Assembly (NCBI GenBank): GCA_009774765.1
Contig: VSOK01000010.1
Location: 1 to 58,963, forward strand
DNA from: Bacteroidales bacterium
GTDB lineage: Bacteria > Bacteroidota > Bacteroidia > Bacteroidales > UBA932
Length of the DNA: 58,963 bases
Direction of reading: 5' to 3'
Below are positions 42,738-51,603 of this stretch, one piece after another. The position numbers were made by a program, and so were the translations under genes. The notes under the pieces are model-generated. The model saw nothing but the letters and a program-made list of their open reading frames with translations. It was not told the origin of the DNA and ran no database searches. Every line of letters starts with the position of its first letter. The stretch's first letter is position 1.

Positions 42738-44198
42738 ATGGACAAACATACTGTGTTTTTGACCGGTGCGACCGGTAATATGGGATGGGCAGGATTTCAG
42801 GAACTGTATAAAAAAAAGGACAGGTTCAATCTCCGTATTCTTGCCCGCCCGAGCAAGGTAAACAGAAAGAAGCTCAAACCATATATGGATGATCCGGCTG
42901 TGACTGTGATCTGGGGTGATCTTACGAGATATGAAGACATACTTGAAGGTGTAACCGGATCCGATTATGTGCTGCACGTAGGAGGTATGGTCTCGCCTGC
43001 GGCTGACTATTATCCGGAGAAGACATTGAAGGTCAATATATCTGCCGCGCAAAACATAGCCAAGGCCGTACTCGCGCAGCCGGATTCGGATGAAATAAAG
43101 GTTGTATATATAGGCTCTGTCGCACAGCTCGGTGACAGGATGCCTCCGCTTCATTGGGGGCGTTCCGGTGATCCTGTGTATGCAAGCAAATATGACAAAT
43201 ATTCGGTCTCCAAATGTGTTGCCGAGAAAATCATAGTTGATTCGGGAATCAAAAAATGGGTTTCCCTGCGTCAGACGGGCATACTTTATCCGGGCATTCT
43301 CAAAGTCGTGAATCCTACCGCTTTCCATGTCCCTATACAGGGAATGCTTGAGTGGGCGACGATAGATGATTCAGGAAGACTGCTTGGAAATGTTGTCGAG
43401 GACTGGGTTCCTGAAGAATTCTGGAACAGGTTCTATAATATAAGCAGCGGCGAGCAGTACCGTATGACGAACTATGAGTTTGAACATCGTCTGCTCAAGG
43501 CTCTCGGACTTCCGGAGCCGGAAAAGGTATTTGAGGCGAAATGGTTTGCCACAATGAATTTCCACGGGATGTGGTACACTGACTCCGACTTGCTTGAGCA
43601 TTATCTTCACTTCAGGGCGAATGTGCCTGTGGATGATTATTTCAAGGGTATGATGGCGCGTCTTCCGTGGTTCTATAATCTTGCTTTTCTTGTGCCTGGC
43701 TTTGCTGTAAAATGGTTTATGAGACCTTATGCCTTTGAAAAGGGACTCGGCACACAATGGTGGGTGAAGCACGATATTGACAGGATAAACGCCTATTATG
43801 GCTCTCTGGAGAAATATTATGCGATAAAGTCCTGGAAACAGATGCTGCCTCCTGACTGGGAGAAGAACCAGGAACGTGCTGAAAGCAAAGGTGAAATCGT
43901 GCCGCTTGACCACGGCTATGATACATCGAAGTCCATTTACAGCCTTTCATACGAGGAAGTCTGCGCTGCTGCGGAATTCCGTGGTGGACGTTTTGTCGGT
44001 CCTGCAGAAAAGCTCGGGACTAAAGGGGCTCTGTATGAATGGGAATGCGAGCACGGACACAGGTTCACCGCATCACTGGAATATGTCCTGCTCGGAGGCG
44101 GATGGTGCATAGAATGTCCGCTGGAGGGAGTCTATGAGAATGTCACTCCTAAAAACAGATTCATTTCACAGGTTTTAGAGGTACAGTCCCTTCTATAG
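42738..44198 (+). CDS. NAD(P)-dependent epimerase/dehydratase (extended SDR) with C-terminal zinc-finger-like tail
   Basis: A 486-residue extended short-chain dehydrogenase. Nucleotide motif GATGNMG at 10-16, SDR active-site YSVSK at 155-159, then a long substrate region up to about 350. The last 80 residues are unusual: Cys437-x-His-x-His...Cys457-x-x-Cys460 (WECEHGHRF and GGGWCIEC), like a small zinc ribbon or treble clef of the W-C-x-x-G-H type. The enzyme is large for an SDR. Substrate unknown (a sugar-nucleotide or lipid-linked one is possible). The last 38 bases overlap the convergent nrdG gene. Confidence 0.82.
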   Translation: MDKHTVFLTGATGNMGWAGFQELYKKKDRFNLRILARPSKVNRKKLKPYMDDPAVTVIWGDLTRYEDILEGVTGSDYVLHVGGMVSPAADYYPEKTLKVNISAAQNIAKAVLAQPDSDEIKVVYIGSVAQLGDRMPPLHWGRSGDPVYASKYDKYSVSKCVAEKIIVDSGIKKWVSLRQTGILYPGILKVVNPTAFHVPIQGMLEWATIDDSGRLLGNVVEDWVPEEFWNRFYNISSGEQYRMTNYEFEHRLLKALGLPEPEKVFEAKWFATMNFHGMWYTDSDLLEHYLHFRANVPVDDYFKGMMARLPWFYNLAFLVPGFAVKWFMRPYAFEKGLGTQWWVKHDIDRINAYYGSLEKYYAIKSWKQMLPPDWEKNQERAESKGEIVPLDHGYDTSKSIYSLSYEEVCAAAEFRGGRFVGPAEKLGTKGALYEWECEHGHRFTASLEYVLLGGGWCIECPLEGVYENVTPKNRFISQVLEVQSLL

Positions 44199-44703
44199 GG
44201 ACTTCCTGTTTTCCGTTGAGATAGATTATCCTTTGGTTTGAACTGCCTCTGAAAAGCAGTTCAGGGTCTTTCTTTTCCATAATGAACGGTCCGTCAACCA
44301 GCACGTCAAGATACGGGAGCATTGCGGCAAGCCGTTTGTCCGCTATGATTTCCTCGTATGTGAATCCTGTCCAGCACCAGATGGTCTTGTCTGTCTCTTC
44401 CTTTATTCTTCTGGCGAGTTCCGTGAATGCCTCCACCTGATAGAACGGGTCTCCTCCCGAGAATGATACGTTGCTGAACTCATCCGATATGATGATGTCC
44501 ATAATCTCATCGATGCTCATTTCGTGGCCGCCGTTCATATCCCATGACTGTGGATTGTGGCATCCGGGACAATGATGCAGACATCCTGCGCAATAGATGG
44601 ACGTGCGCAGTCCCGGACCGTCGGCCATCGTTTCCTCCAGGATGTCCAGAACCCTTATTACGTGCGTCCCGTTGAGATTTTTTGCGTCAAATGTCTTTTC
44701 CAT
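44161..44703 (-). CDS. nrdG: Anaerobic ribonucleotide reductase activating enzyme
   Basis: A 180-residue radical-SAM protein. The cluster motif is CxxxCxxC at Cys41, Cys45, Cys48 (GCLHHCPGC), followed by NPQSWDMNGG and the SAM-binding SFSGGDPFYQ. It makes the glycyl radical on NrdD. It follows nrdD by 69 bases with a hairpin in the gap, and its 3' end overlaps the SDR gene by 38 bases on the other strand. Confidence 0.95.
   Translation of the reverse strand: MEKTFDAKNLNGTHVIRVLDILEETMADGPGLRTSIYCAGCLHHCPGCHNPQSWDMNGGHEMSIDEIMDIIISDEFSNVSFSGGDPFYQVEAFTELARRIKEETDKTIWCWTGFTYEEIIADKRLAAMLPYLDVLVDGPFIMEKKDPELLFRGSSNQRIIYLNGKQEVPIEGTVPLKPVK
44185..44203. terminator. Hairpin across the overlapping SDR and nrdG 3' ends
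   Basis: AGTCCCT-TCTAT-AGGGACT, a perfect 7-bp stem containing the SDR stop codon. No clear U run on either strand; possibly a shared bidirectional end. Confidence 0.35.
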
Positions 44704-44715
44704 ATCTATAATAAT

Positions 44716-44740
44716 AATCCCCGTACTTAAGCCGGGGATT
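44716..44740 (-). other. Intercistronic hairpin between nrdD and nrdG
   Basis: An 8-bp stem AATCCCCG/CGGGGATT with a 9-base loop, ending 12 bases before the nrdG ATG and followed by ATTATTATA. Too weak in U for a full terminator; may adjust the nrdD:nrdG ratio or mRNA ends. Confidence 0.45.
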
Positions 44741-44772
44741 GAATATGATTTTAATGATCTGTTGAATCTGGA

Positions 44773-46980
44773 TTATTTGTGGACAACACGGTCGTGCAGC
44801 TCCGCGAGCTTGGCATTGTTCCATCTTCCTGTGGTGCCCACGAGATAGCCTGTGATTCTCTGGAGCTTGTCGATGTTCCTGCCGTGGCAGTGAGGACATT
44901 CCTCAAGGTTTTCATCGGCATTCTCGTAGCCGCAGTCCATACAGCGGTTTCTGTTGTGGTTTACGGAACCGTAGCCTATATTGTATCTGTCCATAAGGTC
45001 TACTATAGCCATGATAGCCTCAGGGTTGTGTGTGGCGTCACCGTCGATTTCCACATAGAAGATATGTCCTCCTCTGGTAAGATCGTGGTAAGGAGCCTCT
45101 ATCTCAGCCTTGTGCTTAGGTGTACATTTGTAGTATACGGGGACGTGGTTGGAGTTGGTATAGTATTCCTTGTCCGTAATTCCCGGAAGGATACCGAATT
45201 TCTTCCGGTCAAATCTGGTGAATCTTCCTGACAGTCCTTCGGCAGGCGTCGCTATCACGCTGAAGTTGTGTTTGAACTTCTCTGAATATTCATTTGCCTT
45301 GTCCCTCATATATGTGACTATGCGGAGACCGAGCTCCTGGGCTTCGTCTGATTCTCCGTGATGTTTGCCGATGAGGGCGATAAGTGCCTCGGCAAGACCG
45401 ATGAATCCGATACCGAGTGTTCCCTGGTTGATTACAGATTCGATAGTGTCGTTCTCCTCCAGATTCTCGCTTCCGTTCCAGAGTGCTCCCATAAGCAGAG
45501 GGAACTGTTTTTTCAATGCGGTTTTCTGGAAATTGAATCTTTCGCAGAGCTGCTTTGCAGTTATGTCGAGAGCCCAGTCAAGCCTGTGGAAGAATTTCTG
45601 TATCCTGTCATTCCTGTCAGGCTCGTTCATACACTCTATTGCAAGGCGGACGATATTTATCGTCGTAAAGGACAGGTTGCCTCTGCCTATTGAAGTCTTC
45701 GGCCCGAATCTGTTCTCGAACACACGTGTACGGCATCCCATAGTGGCGCACTCGTATTCATACCTCTTAGGGTCTTCCGCATTCCATTGTTCGTGGTGGT
45801 TGAACGGAGCGTCAAGGTTGATGAAGTTAGGGAAGAATCTGCGTGCCGATACCTTGCAGGCAAATCTGTACAGGTCATAGTTGCGGTCTTCTGGCAGATA
45901 GCTGACACCTCTTTTCTTTTTCCATATCTGAATAGGGAAGATGGCCGTAGAACCGTTGCCGACTCCTTCGTATGTGGTATTCAGGATTTCGCGGATTACG
46001 CATCGTCCTTCGGCTGAAGTGTCTGTACCGTAGTTGATGGAACTGAATACGACCTGGTTGCCTCCGCGCGAGTGGATGGAGTTCATATTGTGCACGAATG
46101 CCTCCATTGACTGGTGCACCCTGCTGACTGTCATATTGACTGCGTGCTGGATTACCCTGTCATTGCCCTGGATTCCCAGAAGGTCGCGTTTTATATAATC
46201 GTCAAGCTGGACATCCTTGAGCGCCGAGTAGTCCTCTCCTGTGATTTCGCTGATTTTGTCTATCTCCTCCTTGAATGCCTTTCTCACGAAAGGAGCCATA
46301 TAGAAGTCGAAGGCTGGTATTGCCTGGCCTCCGTGCATTTCATTCTGCACAGTCTCCATAGAGATGCAGCCGAGTATGCTGGCCGTCTCTATCCTTTTGG
46401 CCGGACGTGATTCCCCGTGTCCTGCAAAGAATCCGTTTTTAAGAATCCTGTCAAGAGGATGCTGGACACATGTAAGACTTTTTGTCGGATAATAATCCTT
46501 GTCGTGGATATGTATATACGCTCCCTGCACGGCCTCTTTGACATCTTCGGAAAGCAGACATTCATCAACAAACGATTTTGTGGACTCGGACGCGAACTTC
46601 ATCATCATTCCTGCAGGGGTGTCCGCGTTCATATTCGCGTTCTCCCTTGTGATGTCAGTCGCCTGCGCCTCGATGATTTCTTTGAAGATCTCACGTGACT
46701 TCGCCTTGCGGGCGAGGTTTCTCTGGTTGCGGTATGCGATGTATTTTTTTGCGACCTCTTTCCTCGGACTGTTCATCAGTTCCATCTCGACGTGGTCCTG
46801 AATGTCCTCCACGCTCATGCTTTCTTTGCTGATTTTGGCAATGGCGGCCGCGATTTCCGCAGCGAGCACTATATCTTCTCCTTCATCTGTGACATCCATA
46901 GCCTTTGTCACAGCATCAATAATTTTCTTCTTGTCAAATTCAACGATTCTTCCGTCGCGTTTAATAACACTCTTAACCAT
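44773..46980 (-). CDS. nrdD: Anaerobic ribonucleoside-triphosphate reductase
   Basis: A 735-residue class III ribonucleotide reductase making dNTPs without oxygen. An ATP-cone lies at 1-95 (VIKRDGRIVEFDKKKIIDAV), followed by the catalytic barrel with family blocks NSIHSRGGNQVVFSSINYGTD. A zinc site of four Cys (CMDCGYENADENLEECPHC) precedes the glycyl-radical loop RITGYLVGTTGRWN close to the C-terminus. Radical installation needs NrdG, encoded next. Full length. An aerobic reductase is not seen in the window, so the lifestyle is at least in part anaerobic. Confidence 0.97.
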   Translation of the reverse strand: MVKSVIKRDGRIVEFDKKKIIDAVTKAMDVTDEGEDIVLAAEIAAAIAKISKESMSVEDIQDHVEMELMNSPRKEVAKKYIAYRNQRNLARKAKSREIFKEIIEAQATDITRENANMNADTPAGMMMKFASESTKSFVDECLLSEDVKEAVQGAYIHIHDKDYYPTKSLTCVQHPLDRILKNGFFAGHGESRPAKRIETASILGCISMETVQNEMHGGQAIPAFDFYMAPFVRKAFKEEIDKISEITGEDYSALKDVQLDDYIKRDLLGIQGNDRVIQHAVNMTVSRVHQSMEAFVHNMNSIHSRGGNQVVFSSINYGTDTSAEGRCVIREILNTTYEGVGNGSTAIFPIQIWKKKRGVSYLPEDRNYDLYRFACKVSARRFFPNFINLDAPFNHHEQWNAEDPKRYEYECATMGCRTRVFENRFGPKTSIGRGNLSFTTINIVRLAIECMNEPDRNDRIQKFFHRLDWALDITAKQLCERFNFQKTALKKQFPLLMGALWNGSENLEENDTIESVINQGTLGIGFIGLAEALIALIGKHHGESDEAQELGLRIVTYMRDKANEYSEKFKHNFSVIATPAEGLSGRFTRFDRKKFGILPGITDKEYYTNSNHVPVYYKCTPKHKAEIEAPYHDLTRGGHIFYVEIDGDATHNPEAIMAIVDLMDRYNIGYGSVNHNRNRCMDCGYENADENLEECPHCHGRNIDKLQRITGYLVGTTGRWNNAKLAELHDRVVHK

Positions 46981-47087
46981 AATTGTCCGAGGCGAATTAC
47001 CATTGTCCGTAGACTGATATGCGCTGCGGACGATGAGGATTATTTAAAATTGATTGTTGATGCCGGTATGTTGTCCAAACCGGATGA

Positions 47088-47095
47088 CAAATATA
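47088..47095 (-). promoter_or_regulatory. -7 box of nrdD-nrdG
   Basis: TATATTTG on the minus strand, about 108 bases before the nrdD ATG. The 274-base gap 46981-47254 otherwise holds only the terminator of the upstream transferase gene. No NrdR box was recognised. Confidence 0.45.
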
Positions 47096-47148
47096 ATTTC
47101 ATTTTGGATAATCTGTATGTAAAATCGCAATAAAAGTTATTAACAATA

Positions 47149-47187
47149 TCAAAAACTCCCTGTTAACTTGTTTGATAACAGGGAGTT
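47149..47187 (-). terminator. Intrinsic terminator of the phosphopantetheinyl transferase gene
   Basis: A perfect 12-bp stem AACTCCCTGTTA/TAACAGGGAGTT with a 10-base loop, followed on the minus strand by TTTTTG. Confidence 0.88.
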
Positions 47188-47254
47188 ATGATGAGTATTA
47201 AATTGGAAAAATTCAAAATTGAACAACAATGATGTTACATCGGCCTTCTGGTGC

Positions 47255-47890
47255 CTATCCTACGACCCATACAAGAATATGCCTGTCAAAAGTAATGTAT
47301 TCCAGGTCAAACTCTTCTTCGTGCCCGTCTTTGTGGATAAAGGTGGCCTCCAGTTCTCCTTCTCCTTTAGGACTGAATTTCTCGACTTCAATCTGCTCGG
47401 AAAAATCGACTCTGTTCTGGGACATCCTTTTGAAGATGGCTTCTTTTGCGCACCAGTAGATTGCAAGCTGTTCGTTTTTCCTGCCGCTGTCAAGATCCTC
47501 TATCTCTTCTTCTGAAAGAGCCTTTTTCTCTACGGCGGAAAAATCCCTGTCCAGCGACTCTATGTCTATGCCGAGGTCATCTTCATTGTGCGTGATGATG
47601 GCGACATATCTGTCCGTGTGGGTAATGCTGATGTTCGTTATGCAGTTCTCAAGGTACGGCTTGCCGTTGTCGTGATGGTTGAGATACATCTTTTCTTCAA
47701 ATATCTCATTAAGCAATGCCCTTACGGCGAGTTTCTGTTTACGCTGAGCCTCGCTGCGGATCAGAGAAATCTCCTCCATCTCGTCAGTCGGCACGGAGCA
47801 GAGATTCTTCAGCTCTTCTTCGGTCTCTGTGATCTGCCATACGGAAACTTCCGCTTTGTTGTCAAGGGTTTTTCTTAAATATAGTCCCAT
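47255..47890 (-). CDS. 4'-phosphopantetheinyl transferase superfamily protein
   Basis: A 211-residue transferase that loads the phosphopantetheine arm of CoA on carrier proteins. The Sfp-type motifs LGIDIESL (metal-binding Asp/Glu) and WCAKEAIFK are present, as is NISITHTDRYVAI upstream. The size is nearer to Sfp than to AcpS. No carrier-protein or synthase gene is adjacent, so it may serve fatty-acid ACP or an aryl-polyene-type cluster elsewhere. It has its own terminator, and the probable promoter lies about 250 bases upstream. Confidence 0.88.
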   Translation of the reverse strand: MGLYLRKTLDNKAEVSVWQITETEEELKNLCSVPTDEMEEISLIRSEAQRKQKLAVRALLNEIFEEKMYLNHHDNGKPYLENCITNISITHTDRYVAIITHNEDDLGIDIESLDRDFSAVEKKALSEEEIEDLDSGRKNEQLAIYWCAKEAIFKRMSQNRVDFSEQIEVEKFSPKGEGELEATFIHKDGHEEEFDLEYITFDRHILVWVVG

Positions 47891-48142
47891 ATATAATTAT
47901 GAATGTTTTTGTTTTCCTGTGCTGTGGAGCCTATGACCTTGTCATTCCGGTCCTGCCGAGATACGACAAGCCGGTGCGTGCCGAAAAGGCGCACACCGTA
48001 TACCCTTCATCTTCTTCGGAAGGCATATCTGTTATAATGAAAATGTGTCCCGACAACGGATCTTCAGATGATGAATCCGTCAGGTTGCCGGTTTCTGTCA
48101 ATATTTGACTGGGAGGTTCCACTTTATCTGTTCTGTGTTAAT
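47891..48142 (-). other. Long leader of the transferase gene, with a possible small ORF
   Basis: The best promoter for the transferase starts near 48142, leaving a 250-base leader. It holds a 63-codon open frame (48122-47931, starting MEPPSQIL) ending 40 bases before the next ATG, and a hairpin CGGTGTGCGCC/GGCACGCACCG (about 47972-47998). No riboswitch class was recognised and the small frame shows no known motif, so it may or may not be a gene. Confidence 0.25.
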
Positions 48143-48148
48143 TCTCTG

Positions 48149-48179
48149 CAAAGATAGCATTTTTTGGATATCAAACAAA
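48149..48179 (-). promoter_or_regulatory. Promoter of the transferase gene
   Basis: On the minus strand TTTG (48179-48176), 19-base spacing, TATCTTTG (48156-48149). A near-ideal Bacteroidota promoter. Confidence 0.65.
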
Positions 48180-48275
48180 AATACGGTCGTTTTTCAGATG
48201 CCTGCATTGTTTTGGACTCTTTGCTTTATGCGGTTTTTGTCAAAATATCAAATCAATAAGACATAATATCGTATA

Positions 48276-48304
48276 TTGCGTATCGGGTGTTCTTGTTATC
48301 TTTG
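48276..48304 (+). promoter_or_regulatory. Promoter of the GH97 gene
   Basis: TTG (48276-48278), 18-base spacing, TATCTTTG (48297-48304). Leader about 16 bases. Confidence 0.6.
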
Positions 48305-48326
48305 ACGGAACAAAAAACAGAAAATC

Positions 48327-50276
48327 ATGCGGAAAATAACAATTGCCTTTGTCGGCGTATTCCTGTGTATCGCTATGCAGGCTAAAACTTTTGACCTGGT
48401 CTCTCCGGGAGGTAACATGAAAGTCTCTGTCAATGTTACGGACAGGATAACGTATTCCGTGTATGCGGACGGAGTGGAGATAATGAAGGACAACTCGGCT
48501 GCTCTGTCTGTGGACGGACAGGAACTTGGAGCAAGACCTGTGCTCAAGTCGCACAGATATGACAATTGTGATGTAGTATTCTCTCCTGCTGTCGCATACA
48601 AGTTCTCGAGTATAAGGAATAGTTTCAACAGCCTCAGGCTGGATTTCAAGGGAGGATGGTCTTTGCTTTTCAGGGCCTATGACGATGGTGTCGCATACCG
48701 TTTCGTCACGGATTTCAGAAAGACTGTGGATGTCAGGGATGAGATGGTCAGGATAAATTTTCCCGAAGGGACATCGGCTGTAGTTCAGAGGTCCGACAGC
48801 TTCGAGACACCGTATGAAGAACCTTACAGCCAGATTCTTCTGGATGCCTGGCAGGTTGAGAGGAAGAAGGTCCTTCTGCCTTTCCTTGCTGATCTTGGCA
48901 ACGGATACAAAATGCTTGTGAGCGAATCTGCGCTGACTGATTATCCGTGCCTTTTCTTTGAAAGTGCGGGCAACTGGGTGCTGAAGGGAACTTTCCCCAA
49001 GGTCCCTCTGGAGGGCAGGCAGCTTGGCGACAGGTATATCTATACGACAAAGGAGGCGGACTATATTGCAAGGACAGACGGTTCCCGCCAGTTCCCTTGG
49101 AGATATTTTGTTATTGTAAATGAAGACGGCCGGCTGATAGAGAGTACTATGACCGCAAGGCTTGCGGATAAGCCGGTTGAGGATATGTCCTGGATCAGGC
49201 CCGGGCAGGTGAGCTGGGAGTGGTGGAATGCAGCCGCTCCATACGGTCCTGATGTGGATTTTGTATCCGGTTTCAATACCGATACCTATAAATATTATAT
49301 TGATTTTGCCTCAAAGTACGGGATACCTTATATTATAATGGATGAGGGATGGGCCAAGAGCACGGAAGACCCTTTTACGCCTTCATCTTCTGTGGATCTT
49401 CCGGAACTGCTCAGCTATGGTGAGGAGCGCGGCGTAGGAATAATCCTTTGGATGACCTGGCTTGCTGTGGACCGGAATCCGGATGTGTTTGAGAGATGGA
49501 GCGCGCAGGGGGTCAAAGGGTTCAAAATAGATTTTATGAACAGAAGCGACCAGTATATGGTGAACTTTTATGAACGTGTCGCGGAAGCTGCCGCAAAGCA
49601 TAGGATGGTGGTTTCCTTCCACGGTGCGTTCAAACCGTCCGGACTTGAATATAAATATCCTAATGTCCTGACATACGAAGGAGTAAGGGGTATGGAAAAT
49701 ATGGGAGGGTGCCTGCCTTCCAATTCGATATGGCTGCCTTTCATACGTAATGCCGCCGGTCCTATGGACTACACTCCAGGGGCGATGATAAGCATGCAGC
49801 CAGAATCCTATTGCGGCAACAGGCCCAATGCTGCGAGCATAGGCACAAGGGCTTATCAGCTTGCTTTGTATGTACTGTTTGAAAGCGGGCTTCAGATGTT
49901 GTCCGACAGCCCTACAATGTATTATTCCAATCCTGAGTGTACTGAATTCATCAGTGATGTACCTGTAGTATGGGATGAGACCAGGGCTCTTCAGTGCAAG
50001 GCCGGAAGATATGCGGTGGTCGCAAAGAGGTCCGGAGACAGATGGTATATAGGGGCTGTCAACGGTACGGATGACAATATGGAAGTTGAGGTAAGCCTGG
50101 ACTTCCTGGAAAAAGGGAAGACCTATGATATGGTATATTTCAAAGACGGTCCGAATGCTTTCAGGCAGGCTATGGACTACCGCAGGGGAATGGACAAAGT
50201 TACATCAGGGAGCGCCGTCAAGATAAATATGGCGCGCAACGGAGGCTGGACTGCAGTGATGGAGCCGCAGCAGTGA
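48327..50276 (+). CDS. GH97 alpha-glycosidase
   Basis: A 649-residue GH97 protein with signal peptide (1-19), thus periplasmic. An N-terminal beta-supersandwich (about 20-275) precedes a barrel with QVSWEWWNAAAPYGPDV, YIIMDEGWAKS and VKGFKIDFMNRSDQYMV, then a C-terminal beta domain. Asp402 in GFKIDFM lies where the retaining subfamily (alpha-galactosidase-like) has its nucleophile, unlike inverting SusB, which uses Glu residues; the alpha-galactosidase reading is therefore favoured but not certain. Stands alone between its own promoter and the mdh promoter region. Confidence 0.88.
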   Translation: MRKITIAFVGVFLCIAMQAKTFDLVSPGGNMKVSVNVTDRITYSVYADGVEIMKDNSAALSVDGQELGARPVLKSHRYDNCDVVFSPAVAYKFSSIRNSFNSLRLDFKGGWSLLFRAYDDGVAYRFVTDFRKTVDVRDEMVRINFPEGTSAVVQRSDSFETPYEEPYSQILLDAWQVERKKVLLPFLADLGNGYKMLVSESALTDYPCLFFESAGNWVLKGTFPKVPLEGRQLGDRYIYTTKEADYIARTDGSRQFPWRYFVIVNEDGRLIESTMTARLADKPVEDMSWIRPGQVSWEWWNAAAPYGPDVDFVSGFNTDTYKYYIDFASKYGIPYIIMDEGWAKSTEDPFTPSSSVDLPELLSYGEERGVGIILWMTWLAVDRNPDVFERWSAQGVKGFKIDFMNRSDQYMVNFYERVAEAAAKHRMVVSFHGAFKPSGLEYKYPNVLTYEGVRGMENMGGCLPSNSIWLPFIRNAAGPMDYTPGAMISMQPESYCGNRPNAASIGTRAYQLALYVLFESGLQMLSDSPTMYYSNPECTEFISDVPVVWDETRALQCKAGRYAVVAKRSGDRWYIGAVNGTDDNMEVEVSLDFLEKGKTYDMVYFKDGPNAFRQAMDYRRGMDKVTSGSAVKINMARNGGWTAVMEPQQ

Positions 50277-50343
50277 TCGTTTGATTCAGGATTCATAATA
50301 TGAAAATATCATTTGCCGGCGGGAGAGATATTAACAAATTTAT

Positions 50344-50351
50344 TATATTTG
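50344..50351 (+). promoter_or_regulatory. Upstream -7-like box of mdh (P1)
   Basis: TATATTTG followed by the short palindrome GCCC-TGAC-GGGC (50351-50362). A second start for mdh, about 165 bases before the ATG. Confidence 0.35.
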
Positions 50352-50400
50352 CCCTGACGGGCATATATACATTTTTGTCTCGGCATAATCAAAGTAAAAC

Positions 50401-50432
50401 TTTGCTTCTGCTCTTGACTTTTATTATATTTG
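50401..50432 (+). promoter_or_regulatory. Main promoter of mdh (P2)
   Basis: TTTG (50401-50404), 20-base spacing, TATATTTG (50425-50432). Close to the consensus, as expected for a strongly expressed enzyme. Confidence 0.65.
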
Positions 50433-50441
50433 CGAATATTT

Positions 50442-50454
50442 GACCTGAGAGGTC
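50442..50454. promoter_or_regulatory. Palindrome just after mdh P2
   Basis: GACCT-GAG-AGGTC, 9 bases after the -7 box, so at or just after the start site. Operator or mRNA 5' stem. Confidence 0.3.
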
Positions 50455-50515
50455 TTCTTATGGCATTTGAAATAAATTAAAAACCGTTTCTGAAACGACA
50501 AAAGATATTTGTATT

Positions 50516-51511
50516 ATGGAATTTTTGACAAACGAGAAATTGACCATAGTAGGTGCTGCCGGTATGATCGGCTCCAATATGGCACAGACTGCTATGATGA
50601 TGAAGTTGACACCGAACATCTGCCTTTATGATGTGTATGAGCCTGGTCTCAAGGGTGTTGTAGAGGAAATGTACCATTGTGCATTTGAAGGTGTGAACCT
50701 TACCTGGACAACAGATCCGAAAGAGGCGTTTACAGACGCAAAATACATCATTTCTTCAGGTGGAGCACCTCGTAAGGAAGGTATGACACGTGAGGATCTT
50801 CTCAAAGGCAACTGCCAGATCGCGGAGGATTTCGGAAAGAATGTCAAGATGTACTGCCCTGATGTAAAGCATATCGTTGTTATCTTCAACCCTGCTGACC
50901 TTACAGGTCTTGTAGTGCTTCTCCACTCCGGTCTCAAGCCTTCACAGGTGACTACTCTTGCAGCTCTTGACTCTACCCGTCTTCAGAGTGCTATCGCAAA
51001 AGAGTGCGGTGTACAGCAGAGCCTCGTGAAGAACTGCCATACTTTCGGCGGTCACGGTGAGCAGATGGCAGTATTCGCATCTGATGTCACTGTCGACGGT
51101 GTTCCTTTCTCTGAGATTCTCGGAACAAAGATTTCTGCAGAAAGATGGGCTGAGATGAAGGTTGAGGTAATCCAGGGAGGTGCCGCAATCATCAAACTCC
51201 GCGGACGTTCTTCATTCCAGAGCCCTGCATATTGCTCCGTACGTATGATTGCTGCTGCAATGGGCGGTGAGAACTTCCCTTGGCCTGCAGGCTGCTACGT
51301 GAACAATGAGAAATATCAGAATGTAATGATGGCTATGCCTACAGTAATTGACGCTGAAGGCGTGCACTATTCTGAGATCAAGGGCAATGAGGAGGAAATG
51401 GCTGCTCTCGACAAGTCTTATGCTCACCTCTGCAAGATGCGTGACGAGATCATCGACCTCGGTATCATACCTGCAGTGGCAGACTGGAAGACAGTCAACC
51501 CTAACCTTTAA
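50516..51511 (+). CDS. mdh: Malate dehydrogenase
   Basis: A 331-residue NAD-dependent dehydrogenase interconverting malate and oxaloacetate. NAD-binding GAAGMIG, substrate Arg region SSGGAPRKEGMTREDLL, NPADLTGLV, and the catalytic His in NCHTFGGHGEQM are present. The overall sequence is the Bacteroidota form (long, with an extended C-terminus), not the E. coli one. Codon use is cleaner (more CTC/CTT, GGT, ATC) than in neighbours, fitting high expression. In this phylum it works in the reductive branch to succinate. Flanked by two promoters and a very strong hairpin, so monocistronic. Confidence 0.94.
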   Translation: MEFLTNEKLTIVGAAGMIGSNMAQTAMMMKLTPNICLYDVYEPGLKGVVEEMYHCAFEGVNLTWTTDPKEAFTDAKYIISSGGAPRKEGMTREDLLKGNCQIAEDFGKNVKMYCPDVKHIVVIFNPADLTGLVVLLHSGLKPSQVTTLAALDSTRLQSAIAKECGVQQSLVKNCHTFGGHGEQMAVFASDVTVDGVPFSEILGTKISAERWAEMKVEVIQGGAAIIKLRGRSSFQSPAYCSVRMIAAAMGGENFPWPAGCYVNNEKYQNVMMAMPTVIDAEGVHYSEIKGNEEEMAALDKSYAHLCKMRDEIIDLGIIPAVADWKTVNPNL

Positions 51512-51534
51512 CGGACAGTTTCCGTATAGCATAG

Positions 51535-51571
51535 AAGAGGCCGGCTAAAAATTGTTTTTAGCCGGCCTCTT
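51535..51571. terminator. Strong hairpin after mdh
   Basis: A perfect 17-bp stem (AAGAGGCCGGCTAAAAA with its complement) and a 3-base loop. A stretches on one side and T on the other let it serve mdh and the convergent U32 gene. Confidence 0.85.
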
Positions 51572-51603
51572 GCTGTGAATCAGCCTTTGCTGACCTTCTT
51601 ATA

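Noticed and set aside
47899..48108. Open frame of 69 codons on the plus strand in the transferase leader
   Set aside because: Runs opposite to the best promoter and has no family signal or promoter of its own.
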